Assembly: GCF_000687475.1 (NCBI RefSeq)
Contig: NC_057317.1
Coordinates: 2,294,001-2,358,000 of the forward strand
Direction: 5' to 3'
Length of the DNA: 64,000 bases
Source of the DNA: Ustilaginoidea virens
Lineage: Eukaryota; Ascomycota; Sordariomycetes; Hypocreales; Clavicipitaceae
Shown here: positions 45,726 to 56,583 of the stretch, piece after piece
Layout of the letters: each line of letters starts with the position of its first letter
Position numbering within the stretch: position 1 is the first letter of the stretch
The notes under the pieces: generated by a model
Seen by the model: the letters and a program-made list of their open reading frames with translations, nothing else
What the model was told of the DNA's origin: nothing
Database searches by the model: none
Made by a program: the position numbers and the translations under genes

Positions 45726-47127
45726 ATGCGAGCACGAATCCCCTTCTCGCCGTCACAGCCTCGCGCGGCGCGCTGCCTTCCGCTCTGGCTCCTCCTGGTC
45801 GGTGCCCGCGTCGCCCTCCTCGTTGCCGCTTCGCCGTACCCCAGGGATGCCCTCCACGACGCCGGCTACTCCTTCGTCATGCCCCGAAACTGCGCCTCCT
45901 ACTGCGGCGCGGATAACCAGCTCTGCTGCGGCTCCGACGAGGCCTGCACCACGCTGGCCGGCAACATTGCCACCTGCCTGCGCGGCTCCTACGCCGGCGG
46001 CTACGTCGTCACCACGTGGACCGAGACCAGGACCTACACGAGCACCATCATGACGCATTGGATTCCCGCGCCGAGCCCGACGCCCGGCGTCGACTGCAAG
46101 CCCCAGAGTCCCGAGCAGCAGCCCTGCGGGCCGATATGCTGCGCGGGCTGGCAGACGTGCGCCTACAGCGGCCAGTGCGCCGCGCGCCCCGGCTACGTCG
46201 AGCCCTCCGCCGTCGTCATCACGTCCAATGGCGTCGTCACGACGCGGTACTCCGCGCCGTACCGCGTGACCGGCGTCGTGACCGTCGTCAACAGCGGCGT
46301 TCCGTCCACTCCGCCCGCCAACACCGCCGCCCCCGCCGCCACCACCACCACCTCGGCCAGCCCGACATCCACTAGTGACGGAGACACCATCGGGGCCGAC
46401 GGGAGCAACAGGGGTGGCACCGGGGGCGGCTTGAGCCCCGGCGCCATTGCCGGCATCGTCATTGGCACCCTGGCCGGCGTCGCTCTCCTCATGCTCCTCT
46501 GCTTCTGCTGCATCGCCCGCGGTCTCTGGGGCCTCATCTTTGGCGGCAACGGTACAAAAAAGAGGGAGACGGAAAAGATTATCGTCGAGGAGGAATCCTA
46601 CTCCCGCCACGGTAGCCGCGCGCCCTCTGCCTACTCTCGTCGCGACCGCCACTCGGGCTGGTTTGGCGGCCGCCGACCTGCCCCCGCCGGCGCTCGACGT
46701 GACAAGAAGTCGGACGGCAAGTGGTGGTTGGCCCTCACCGGCGGAGCTACCGCTTTGCTCGCCTTGCTCAACTTCAAAAAGGACAAGAAGCCTGTTCGCA
46801 AGGCGGCTCCATCCTCGAGGTATAGCGACTCGTACTACACCTACTCGGACGCTACCGATTACACAATCAGTAAGTCCCTGCCCTCCCTCCCTGCCAGGCT
46901 TGATTCCTGACCGACGGACCCAACGCCGCACCGCACCGCACCGAACCCCTGGATGAAGCAAGGCGGAGGGACTGAGCTAACAGCAGCCGTGTCAAACAGG
47001 TGCCTCAAGTTCAGGCGGTCGAACCCATCGCACCGGCCGCACCGCCCGCAGCTACCGCAGTGGCCGCTCCCGGGACAGCCGAGGCGGAGCGTCGTACTAT
47101 TCCCGCGCCGCTTCGCGTCGACCGTGA
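45726..47127 (+). CDS. Single-pass membrane protein with Cys-rich ectodomain
   Basis: Two exons, 45726-46869 and 47000-47127 (donor A/GTAAGT, acceptor AAACAG), 423 aa. Residues about 10-37 are a signal peptide (LPLWLLLVGARVALLVAASP). The ectodomain has two short Cys-rich modules (CASYCGADNQLCCGSDEAC and CGPICCAGWQTCAYSGQC), then a Thr/Ser/Pro/Ala stretch (TTTTSASPTSTS) that would be O-glycosylated. A Gly-rich hinge leads to one transmembrane helix (about 240-265, IAGIVIGTLAGVALLMLLCFCC). The cytoplasmic tail is basic, rich in Arg, Ser and Tyr, with a second hydrophobic patch (WWLALTGGATALLALL) that might be a second membrane segment. The layout recalls fungal wall-stress sensors, but I do not recognise a WSC domain. 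Function unknown. Confidence 0.82.
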
Positions 47128-48142
47128 AACGGCAGCCCGACTGAAACCCGACTGGACCCATGTCCAGCCCCGATATAAACATATTGCATTAAGCATTGAA
47201 CATTGTCTCCACTTTGGCATGATTCTGTGGACTTTGTTCCTGAGCTTTACGGAGTACACGCCCTTTCTTCTCCCGCATATACTGAACATTCCACTTGGTA
47301 TTTCGGCGTCCTGGTTCATATTGCATTTAATTTAGCCTTGAGCATCAGGCTGGCAGGGTATTGGATTTTTTTTTTTTTTTTTCAAATACATCTCTTCGTT
47401 TTCTTTTCTTTCTCCGCGCTTTTTCAGCATATGCATTTTTTTTCTCGAAAGACAGGCGATTTCGCTCCCGCGTTCGAGCTGAGATTGAGACGCATCGACT
47501 GGACGCCCAGAGCCGCCTGTAACCTTGGGACAGGGATCTTGCTGCATTTGCAACGAAGCGATGCCGAAAGCTGCCGCTTGTTTTTACGAGAGCGTGGTGC
47601 TGGCCAGACATAGAGGAGGCGCTGCAACGCAAACCGCACATTTGCCGCAGACATGAGGAACGATGCGATGACGAAAATTCAAGGGCTCTTTTTTTTTTTT
47701 TTTTTTTTTTTCTTTCTTTTTTTTGGACGGACGAGGGCGGATCCGCCGGCATGTAACAAAAAACGACTGGATAGAGTAATGGCGGTTTGCTTTGACAAAT
47801 CCATGGCCAGCAGCAATAAACCCAATGAGCTATGAGCAATCTGACCGGGGATTTTCTGGTATCCCAGTGCCTGTGTGGCGATTCAACGACTGTCGGCGGC
47901 GAACCTCCTGGCGAGCCGTTCTGAACAACAGTTACCCCCCCCCCCCCAAAAAAAAAAAAAAAGGAGTAAAAGGACACACATTCAGCATCCGTTCAGGCAT
48001 GGTCGAGGAAAATATCGTGACTTTTTTCATCAGTTTCTTTTGTAGCCCTTTTTGCTACGTGACATGCAAATGGTTTAACCGTCGCCACTCCAAGAGACCC
48101 AGAAACGCAAAAGAAACAAGCATTCGTCTTTAAAACATCCTC
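47128..48142. other. Convergent spacer, membrane protein / RPL9
   Basis: 1 kb between two stop codons. It holds T runs at 47368-47382 and 47690-47710, a C run followed by an A run at 47936-47962, and TACGGAGTAC at 47248-47257. No gene seen. Confidence 0.55.
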
Positions 48143-49357
48143 TTACTCCTCAACGATATTACCCTTTTCAGAAACGTACAAACCGTCCAAGAACTAGTGG
48201 CGCGTTTTGTTAGCATCTAGGTGTTATTCTGATCAAGGGGGGAGGAGAGCCACGAGAAAACATGCCACAAGGGCAGTTTGAGATGGAAGGGCTCGCTCCC
48301 CCACAGTCCAATGCCTCCCCCATCCCTCCCCCGCGAAATAAAGGAAAGAAAGAAAAGGCAAGGGTCGCCGAAATCGGCAAACAGCGCACATTGGGGAGAC
48401 GTTACCTTTCGGATATCCTTGTTGCGGACCTTGCAGATTTGCTGAATGTCGGCAGCGCTCTGGGAGACTCGCTCCAAAGAGTTGCCCGACAGGACAAGCT
48501 CATCCTTCTGGTTCTTGGACAATTCAACATCGACGCCCTCCTGCATGACGACTCGTCGAACAATCTTCTCGCCAATAAAGTTTCGGATCTCAACCTCCCA
48601 CAAGCCCGTCTCCTTGCTCTTGTCCAGGTTCACGTTGATGGGAAAATGCGCGTACACGTATCTCATCTTGTACTTGAACCCCTTTGTGACACCTACAACC
48701 ATGTTGTGGATGATCGATCGCACAGTCCGCAGGGTGGCAACATTCTTACGGTTGCCATGGTGGATCTCGATCGAGACGGTGTTTTTCTTGGGGTGGGCGA
48801 AGTTGACGGCCAAGTGGCCGAGGTCCTTGACGAGCTTGCCTGCAAGAGAGAGAGAGAGAGAGAGGCGTAGTCAGTGATTACGGCTCTCATCTGGATCCAT
48901 TTCCTATGGGGAATGCACGCTGCACTTGGTGGACGCGGGGAACGTCATACCTCGGGGACCCTCGACGGTGACAATTCTGGTCTTGATGGAAACCTTGACT
49001 GCAAGGAAATACACGTCAGTGGTTTCGTCCACACATGTCTCCAAGTATCCCCAAACTCAATGTACCGCCGCATTCGATCGATGAGAATTTCCCGTGTAGC
49101 CGTGGCAGCCGCTGGACGTTTGTGAGACATTCGCTCGTGATTCGAACATGGCAGTCCTCCTTGTCCTTTGGGGCGAAATCACATCGTCGTGGCTGGCTGG
49201 CGCACAGAGGAGATTGTCAAGTCCTCGAAAGCAGCTGTATTGTTGGGGGCGTTCCGAACAAAGAGGATTGATTTTGAAAATGGTGGTGGGGGGGGAGAGT
49301 GGCCTACGCACCCCCTTCGGGGATCTCAAGGAGCTCCTGAGAATGAATGTACTTCAT
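48143..49357 (-). CDS. RPL9: 60S ribosomal protein L9 (uL6)
   Basis: Four exons: 49312-49357, 48951-48998, 48406-48839 and 48143-48193 (introns of 313, 111 and 212 bp), giving 192 aa, the normal length. uL6 binds the 60S subunit near the GTPase centre and sarcin-ricin loop. Joined sequence: MKYIHSQELLEIPEG / VKVSIKTRIVTVEGPRG / KLVKDLGHLAVNFAHPKK, with the second-domain signature GVTKGFKYKMRYVYAHFPIN, and the short last exon FLDGLYVSEKGNIVEE. An intron close to the start codon is typical of fungal ribosomal protein genes. I looked for box C/D snoRNA signals in the introns and found no convincing one. Upstream are two CACGTG boxes. It is divergent from VPS26. Confidence 0.96.
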
Positions 49358-50290
49358 CCTGCCGGTCGTGATTTGGGCAATGCTCGGTGGGTGAGGTTGT
49401 CGAGGGTCGTCGGGGCGGCTATCACGACGAATTGTTTGGCGAAATCGTGTGGGCGGGAAAACTTCTAGGGCTAGCTGCACGTGAGCGGCAGAGACTGCCA
49501 TCCGAGGTTTTTCCAGCGGGAGGCTCATTCGGGTTTGGTGGGCTTGGTGGGTTTGGTAGGCTTGCTTGGTTGTGAGTGGGGGCGTGCGGAAGTCGCAAGC
49601 AAGCGAGCCTTCCCAAGTCCCGACGCCGCACGTGACCACGTACGGTAGATGGCCGTAATTCCGGCTTCCACGTCTCGTTCTGTTAAAGGTACTCCGTAGA
49701 GGGGAAGCGGAAGCTGGTCCTCATGATGATGTGAAGCATTTTTGGTTCGTCTCTTTTGATTCTGGTACGGGGTAAGGAGTAGGACAGGTCACGCACGTTG
49801 CAAACAAAGCATCCCGGGCCGTGTTCAAGGCACTTGCAAAGGCACTTGTAAAGGCACTTGCTCAACTGCCCCTGGCCCGCAAGTGCAAGTGGCAGGCAGG
49901 TACGGTCCAGGCAGGTACGGTCCAGGCAAGAACGGTCAAGTGCGACAGATGCAGTTTACGGCAAAGCTTCAATGTTGCTGTGGAGCTCCGGCAGTGCCAG
50001 TACGTCAGCGTGCTGGGAACTGGACGGAGGCACCAGCCCCACCCCCAGACAACTGAACCACCAGCGCCTCGGGACGAGAAGCCAGACCAGACAATTCCCA
50101 ATCCTCAAAGCAAGCTCCCACCAGCTATATCAAACCACCAGGCCCGTCGGCACAAGAACCCAAGCCATCCATCCCTCTCGCCGCTGCTCCCACTCGCCGC
50201 ATCGCCAAAAACTAGCTCGCAGCACAGGCAAACGAAACCCGCGGTCGTCTGTGCCGCACAACCCTCGTTCCTTCGCTCCGTCAGCCCGCC
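49358..50290. other. Divergent promoter region RPL9 / VPS26
   Basis: 930 bp shared by two divergent starts. Besides the CACGTG boxes there are three AAGGCACTTG copies (49827-49862) and a CAGGTACGGTC repeat (49894-49940), both nearer VPS26. Confidence 0.6.
49479..49634 (-). promoter_or_regulatory. Two CACGTG boxes upstream of RPL9
   Basis: CACGTG at 49479-49484 and 49629-49634, 122 and 272 bp before the RPL9 ATG; the second is GTCACGTG on the gene's strand, the Cbf1-type core. Cbf1 is known to act on ribosomal protein promoters in Candida albicans. The role here is inferred from position only. Confidence 0.4.
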
Positions 50291-51370
50291 ATGTCGTACT
50301 TCTTCTCCACTCCAGTCGACATCGACGTCGTCCTGGACGATGCCGACGACCGGTCCATGGTCGACGTCAAGCTCGACAAGAACCGCCGCGAGAAGGCGCC
50401 CCTCTACATGGACGGCGAGTCGGTCAAGGGCGCCGTTACCGTGCGGCCCAAGGACGGCAAACGCCTCGAGCACACCGGCATCAAGGTCCAGTTCATCGGC
50501 ACCATCGAGATGTTCTTTGACCGCGGCAACCACTACGAGTTCCTCTCCCTGAACCAAGAGCTCGCCGCCCCCGGCGAGCTGCAGCACCCGCAAACCTTTG
50601 ACTTCAACTTCAAAAACGTGGAGAAGCAGTACGAGTCGTACAACGGCATCAACGTCAAGCTGCGGTACTTTGTTCGCGTCACCGTGTCCCGGCGCATGGC
50701 CGACGTCATTCGCGAAAAGGACATTTGGGTCTACAGCTACCGCATCCCGCCCGAGATGAACAGCAGCATCAAGATGGACGTGGGCATCGAGGACTGCCTG
50801 CACATCGAGTTTGAGTACAGCAAGAGCAAGTACCACCTCAAGGACGTCATTGTCGGCCGCATCTACTTTCTCTTGGTGAGGCTCAAGATCAAGCACATGG
50901 AGCTGTCCATCATCCGGCGAGAAACCACGGGCGCCGCGCCGAACCAGTACAACGAGAGCGAGACTCTGGTGCGCTTCGAGATTATGGACGGCTCGCCGTC
51001 GAGGGGCGAGACGATACCCATCCGCTTGTTCCTGGGCGGCTTTGACCTGACGCCCACGTTCCGGGACGTGAACAAGAAATTTTCAACGAGATATTATCTC
51101 AGCTTGGTTCTGATTGATGAAGGTCTGTCTTGTCTGTCTCTGTTCTTCCCCACATCACACCCCCAGCGACATGTGCGTTCCGTAACAAGGACTTTGCGCT
51201 GTTCCTCTGACTTTTCGTTGACATTTCCTGCAGATGCCCGTCGATACTTTAAGCAGTCGGAAATCATTCTATATCGCCAGGCCCCTGACGGTCTCCCTGA
51301 AACCTCTGGTGGTGGTCTCCAGCCTCTCCCAGCTCCCAATGAAGCCAAGATAGCCTCTGCTCACGCATAG
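50291..51370 (+). CDS. VPS26: Retromer subunit Vps26
   Basis: Exons 50291-51122 and 51234-51370 (111-bp intron, donor GTCTGT, acceptor CTGCAG) give 322 aa. Vps26 is the arrestin-fold subunit of the retromer core (with Vps35 and Vps29) that returns cargo such as Vps10 from endosomes to the Golgi. Family motifs: PVDIDVVLDD at the start, HTGIKVQFIGTIEMFFDRGNHYEFLSL, ELAAPGEL, YESYNGINVKLRYFVRVT, MDVGIEDCLHIEFEYSKSKYHLKDVIVG, GAAPNQYNESETLVRFEIMDG, and IPIRLFLGGFDLTPTFRDVNKKFSTRYYLSLVLIDE joined to DARRYFKQSEI across the intron. The short C-terminal tail is variable. The frame stays open through the intron, but the intron's translation breaks a conserved stretch. Confidence 0.96.
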   Translation: MSYFFSTPVDIDVVLDDADDRSMVDVKLDKNRREKAPLYMDGESVKGAVTVRPKDGKRLEHTGIKVQFIGTIEMFFDRGNHYEFLSLNQELAAPGELQHPQTFDFNFKNVEKQYESYNGINVKLRYFVRVTVSRRMADVIREKDIWVYSYRIPPEMNSSIKMDVGIEDCLHIEFEYSKSKYHLKDVIVGRIYFLLVRLKIKHMELSIIRRETTGAAPNQYNESETLVRFEIMDGSPSRGETIPIRLFLGGFDLTPTFRDVNKKFSTRYYLSLVLIDEGLSCLSLFFPTSHPQRHVRSVTRTLRCSSDFSLTFPADARRYFKQSEIILYRQAPDGLPETSGGGLQPLPAPNEAKIASAHA

Positions 51371-52314
51371 CTTCTGCCATGGAACCCTTCTTCCTTGACC
51401 CAACTCAATCTTCATCTCCGAACAGTCCTCTTCCTCACAGCCTTGCTCCGAACAATCTTCCTCATCAGTATCCTCCTAAGCTTCTTCCACGGCTTTCCAA
51501 ACTAAACGTGCGGCTTGTGCAGTTTCCTCATCGATTAGTTAGTTCTAGTTCTGTCTCCAAGCTATTTTCTTTAAGCTAACTATTAACCATCTATCTCTAA
51601 ATCAGTCGTTTCCAAAGGAGTGGCAATGGCGAGTAGTATAGACTTGCGAATATAAGGCCCTGGAGTTAGAAAGGGGGATGTAAATTGTTATATCGGGCTC
51701 ATGTCATTTCCTTTGCACGCTGCGCAATATGTATAATACGATCAAGGCCATGACGACCAAAAGGTACCTACCCAGTTCTACATAGGGCGCGCACGTAGTG
51801 CAACGTAGTGTTGGATCGGTTGAGCAAAGATATGCTGATTGACAGCGAGCTAGGAAGGAAGCCAGCCGTGGTTGACGGCGCAAATCCTACCGGAACATGC
51901 TTAGCCACTGCCCGGCCTCTTAAGCCACTCTTCCACATGTACAATAGCCCTGTTTTAGTCAACAAAGGTGTCGAGGGCCTTTGCAGATGGGCGATGCCGG
52001 GCATCTACCGTATCGCGACGGTGGTGATCGATGGCCAAGGCACACTGTACGATCATACAAGGTCCGTCGCAGCGGAGGGCAGCGGAGGCGTTTTGGAAAA
52101 TGGATTCTGGCATGCTGCTGGCCGGCAGGCAAAACATAGCTCATCTCCGCTCGTGGCCAATCAATCTGAACCCTTTACATGCTACATAATGTGCCCCAGG
52201 TAATCTAGTCGGCAACCCGCATCCGCCGGGAGCGCTTCTCCCCACGAGGCTTGTGACGTGCGCTTGCTTCCCACACCCCCCCCCCCCCCCCCCCCCCCCC
52301 CTCCTTGCGTGTAA
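51371..52314. other. Convergent spacer VPS26 / NUP120
   Basis: No gene recognised. It ends with a 26-C run (52276-52301) just beyond the NUP120 stop codon. Confidence 0.55.
52276..52301 (-). repeat. G26 tract just after the NUP120 stop codon
   Basis: 26 uninterrupted C on the plus strand, so G26 in the NUP120 transcript sense, 13 nt after the stop codon. Confidence 0.9.
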
Positions 52315-55300
52315 CTACAGTTCCATCACGTCGCTTGCCTCAAACCCGAACTGGTTGTTATGAATTGCCGCAATCCTGTCCAGTTCATCCTGATACTGTT
52401 TGCGGATGTCACCAAGCGACACCACTTTGCGCTTGCTTCCGCCAAGTCCGTTTCGGTCAAGTGCTGGTGAGCCTTCGTCGAATATCCACGCTTGCTTGGG
52501 ATCCACGCAACTGAGCGCGTTGATGAGCACCAGGTACTGCTGAGTGATGGAGGTGTCCAGGATATCGTCGCCGACGGGCCTGTCGCCTTCTCCCGTGAGT
52601 TGCAGTTTCTGGATCCGATCCAGGAGAACCGACGCGGCCCCTCGGTAATTGTTTCGCTTGATGCGCCACGAATAGAGCACCTGATGGTAAGGAAATCCGG
52701 CCGTCACGTCCGTGGCGTTGCGGCAATGCGAGGCCAGGATGTCGTCGACGTCTTGCTGCATCCCGGGGAAAGGTAGCGAGACCAGTTCGATGTTGTGTCG
52801 AGTTTCGCACATTTTGTCGACAAGCTTCCGAAGACCCGAGCGCCTCAGGGCGTCGTCTTGGATCAGCAGCAGGCTGGTATGGGCCAGCTCGAACTGGCAG
52901 GTGGCCAAGGCAGCGTTGAACAAGCGGCTTAGCATCTCGACCTTCGTCGCTGACGTCTCTTTAGACGTGCCGAGGAACTGTGTGGCTAATCTGGCAAAGT
53001 CCACGACGTATGAGTACGCTTTATGCGACTCGTAGAGGGCTACGACGTGGGAGTAGTACATCGCTTGTCCACGGTTGAGCAGATTCCACTCGGCCTCTCC
53101 TAAAAGGCCGCAGCTGTGCCTGTCGCTTGGTACGTTTTCTGTGCCTTTGCAGTTGAATCAGTCTGGGGCGTGCCACACACGCGCGCAGGAGGTGACTTAC
53201 CCATTCCGATCGCGGCTTTCCTGAAACTCATGGCCGCTGATTCAAGGTCATTCAACGCTAGATGGACACGTCCGAGAACGTAAACTGAAAAGGGATTCTG
53301 GTCACCGAAAGGGATGACTTCCAGTGCAAGATCGGCCCGTCCTTGCTTGATAAGCGCACACTGGATGAGCGCGGGTGAAACTTCAACGTCGCTGTCGGGG
53401 GCGCAAAGGTTGGATATGAGATCAGTGATGCCACTAGAGAGAGGCTCGTTTTTGTCGCTGAAGCCGAGAAGATGGCCTAGGTTGGTTGTCAAAGCCGTCA
53501 CTGTCTGCGAATCAACACTGCCCTTTTTCGTCAGTGGCAATGTCCGATCAGTTTGAGAAACAGGGACAGAGAGCTCGGTGCGGGCAAGCCACTTAAGAAG
53601 CTCCAATCTCTTCAAGGCGCCTAGTAGCTTCCTGAAAACGGACCCGACGTCGAGTCTGTTATGCAGAGCGTCCTCCTCGTTGTCAAACTCAAACTCCATG
53701 TGCACCAGCAGGATTAGCTGGCTGAAACATATGTTCCATTGGAGCTCTATGTCGTCTTGGACTCCTTTGATGATCAATTTCTGGCCAAACTCGGTCAAAG
53801 GATAACGAAGATGTCTTCTCGTGGCTCCGGCCGGCGCTGCAATGAGGTCTAGAAGGTGCGAGTACAAGGTGTCGGTGACGAGGGCAAAATTTGTGCCCAG
53901 CACTTCGACTACCTGGGTGCAATCGTCATCCGTGATACCGCGCCAGAAGCCTGCCTTGTCCGAGAAGTACTGGATGCGCTCAAGATCCGTCTTGGTTGAC
54001 TCTTCGAACATCTCGTGTCTTAGAGCAGCTTGTGCCAGTTGGATATAATTGTCGGAAAGTCCTTCCACAAACGACAACGCAGAGCTCACGAGGGCTGCTT
54101 GTTGCGCATCTTCGTCGTCTGCCAAAGATTGATTGTGGTACAGCTGTTCCAAGTCACTACATCGCCTGACGGCAGAAACGAGATCGGTGCAAACGACCCA
54201 TGCCATGTCCGTTTCCGAGTCAAAGGCCAGTCCGATAGCCTCTTCGCGTTGGCGATCGAGCTCTGTGAGCAGTCTGAAAAATCGACGCCATTGGGTTTCG
54301 TTTGACCCTCTAAACTGCTCATAATCCATGGCCCCGGACGAGCCTCTGTCCAAGGACGCAGTGGCTCCCAGCACCGAACAGATGGATTCGGCGAGACCGC
54401 GGCCTTTGGCGCCCTCCTTTGGCGCCCCGAGACCGCGTTCGTATATCGAGAGAGCGGTTTCCAGTGTCGCTTTTGTGAATCGTCCAGGTTGCAAGATATA
54501 ACTGCTCCACTTCTCCGTGACGTCTGTGAAGTCGCAAGGACCGGAACTTTGTACTGGGGAGACTCCCGAGCTAGGACATACTCCGTCCCAGTTTTTCTCC
54601 CACGACTCCGTCATGTTCTTGCGGTCCAGCTCTAGTCTTTGGACCCTGTAGGTCAAGTTGTTCTTCCACAGGGTCCATAAGTTGATCGGACCCTCCGTTG
54701 GTGATGTAACAATGAAGTCGGCCAGTGTCCAAATATCTGATAGCGAAGGAGGCAATGGTATCAATGCGGTTTTTGGGAATAAGTCATCCACAAGGACAGT
54801 ATGGGCATCCTTGGCTATCACTTGCCAGAATTTGAACTCGCCCGGACCAATAGGTGAATAGGTTGCGCATATTCTTTGCCCTCTACTTCTACCAACAATC
54901 TGAACCAGTCGTGACTGCGAAGGATCAATTAACCACTTCCCCGTGTCTTGGGCCGCCCTTTCAACTTTCAACAGGTCGCCGGTGTAGAGAATCTGGCCAT
55001 TGTCCACGTTCCATATGCGAATTCGGTGGTCTAAGCAGACAGTTACGGCGAACAGGCAGCCCTCCAGCCCAAAGTCGGTGACTTCAACGGAAGCGGCGGC
55101 GCTGTATTCCATGTTCACCTTGCCGTATTTGATTGTATGGTTTCCCTGAAACGGTAGTAGACTGCGCAGGTTCTGGGCCCAGCCTTGCACGTTAAAGAAA
55201 GACTCTTTCCACCCGCCGGGAGATGCTGCATTCCAAATATCAGAACAAGGCAAAATAAACAATCGAGGAACAACAAGGAAGGGGGACAAAAAATAATCTC

Positions 55301-55945
55301 TTCCAACTTACAGTCATCATTCTTTGCCTTGTCCAAGCGGATCATACCTCCATCACTGGCTGTTATAAGCAGAATGTCGGCCGTCACAGCGACCAGTCGA
55401 TGCGGGCTCTTGAAGCTAAGCCCAGCAGGTGAATGGACCTTGCATAACTCAGGCAGCACTGCATCGATTGCGGCCCTCTTTCTGAAGAACTCGGGTCGCA
55501 ACGTAAACGTATACAGTTGCGACGTTTGGTCCAAAACAAATACACAAAGCGCATCGTGCTCCTCCGGATCGGAAAAGGCCACACAGCCGGTCATTAAAGG
55601 CACATCAAAGTTGAAATTCAGGATCAGAGGCGAGTCGGGCGATTTTTCTTCCATGCAAACATCGACAGCGCGGATGCTCAACACCGTATCATCCTCCAGG
55701 ACTCGCCACAGAAGACTACGCGGAGTGTGATGCCATTTTCGATGATAGATGGATGCTGTCACAGCGAGATTCTTGGATCGGAAAGTCGTCTCATCGTCGA
55801 TAGGTGTGTCATCAGTGATGCGTCGTTGGTTGCGGCTGGTGGCAGCCTTGGAGGACACTCGGATGTTGACAACAGACGAGGGCGCAGGGGGTTCGAGGTT
55901 TAAGCGTGTCTCTTTGAAGAGATACCGGATCTCGCCTGAGTCCAT
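52315..55945 (-). CDS. NUP120: Nucleoporin Nup120/Nup160
   Basis: Exons 55312-55945, 53201-55225 and 52315-53138 give 1,160 aa. This is a scaffold subunit of the Y-shaped (Nup84/Nup107) complex of the nuclear pore. The N-terminal half is a beta-propeller (LEGCLFAVTVCLDHRIRIWNVDNGQ is one WD-like blade; WTLWKNNLTYRVQRLEL follows); the C-terminal half is alpha-helical (SALSFVEGLSDNYIQLAQAAL; YYSHVVALYESHKAYSYVVDFARLA). The first ATG is at 55945; the frame continues 28 codons to a GTG at 56029, so an upstream start or extra 5' exon cannot be excluded. For intron 2, two acceptors six bases apart (AAAG and ACAG, exon from 53144 or 53138) are both in phase; I chose the CAG. Confidence 0.9.
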
Positions 55946-56583
55946 GTCGCCTCCATAAAGCGATCTCGGGTCCAGCGATGGCGGGGAATAAATAGAGGCG
56001 GATGAGTGATGAGGTGTTTCGCTCTCCACTGTTGAAAGCGACAGACTCTGCTTCCGTTGGTTGGCCTACGTAAATACGTACGGCGCGGCAGAATTTCGAA
56101 ACTTTCGAACTGGGGGACCCACCACCGCACTAGCCCAAAGGGGAAATCAGCTTGTTGACATGATGTGCAACAAACAGGTCTGTGACAAGTCCTGTCTTCG
56201 GACCGAACTCGAAGTTTGAACTGTACAGTTATAGTCGAGCGATTTAGATGGATACCAAGTTCTACATCAACAGTCTCAACAGTGCAAGGAGTGTTGTAAC
56301 GACATTTTCTTCGTTTTGAAACGACCATGTTAAGATGCCTTCTGAATGGAGGAAAAGACGCAAAAGGCCCGGTTCGGACAACAAAGACACCACGCATCCA
56401 GAGGCAACACATCAACTGGATTGAAGCGCATATCAACGGTGGTGGATGATTTGTCACAGCCAGATCAAGTTACACTGAGAATGCAAAAACGCCAGACTGT
56501 ATGCGAGCATCGCTTCCGAATCCACACATCATCATGATCGGGGCCCTCCCAACATCCCCCCCCCCCCCCCCCCCCCCCACCGT
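55946..56583. other. Spacer NUP120 / RAD51
   Basis: NUP120 promoter side plus RAD51 3' end. The stretch contains TATTTATT-like sequence at about 55987-55994 and a 23-C run at 56556-56578. No gene seen. Confidence 0.55.
56556..56578 (-). repeat. G23 tract just after the RAD51 stop codon
   Basis: 23 C on the plus strand, so G23 in the RAD51 transcript sense, five nt after the stop codon. Confidence 0.9.

Noticed and set aside
45753..46961. 402-codon minus-strand frame
   Set aside because: Antisense of the membrane-protein gene; Gly/Ala/Arg-rich with no family features.
48999..49311. Possible box C/D snoRNA in RPL9 intron 1
   Set aside because: A GATGTGA string is present, but no proper box C/box D pair with a terminal stem.
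55900..56457. 185-codon minus-strand frame upstream of NUP120
   Set aside because: Different frame from NUP120, no domain, and overlaps its first exon; I could not find a splice that makes it a credible 5' exon.
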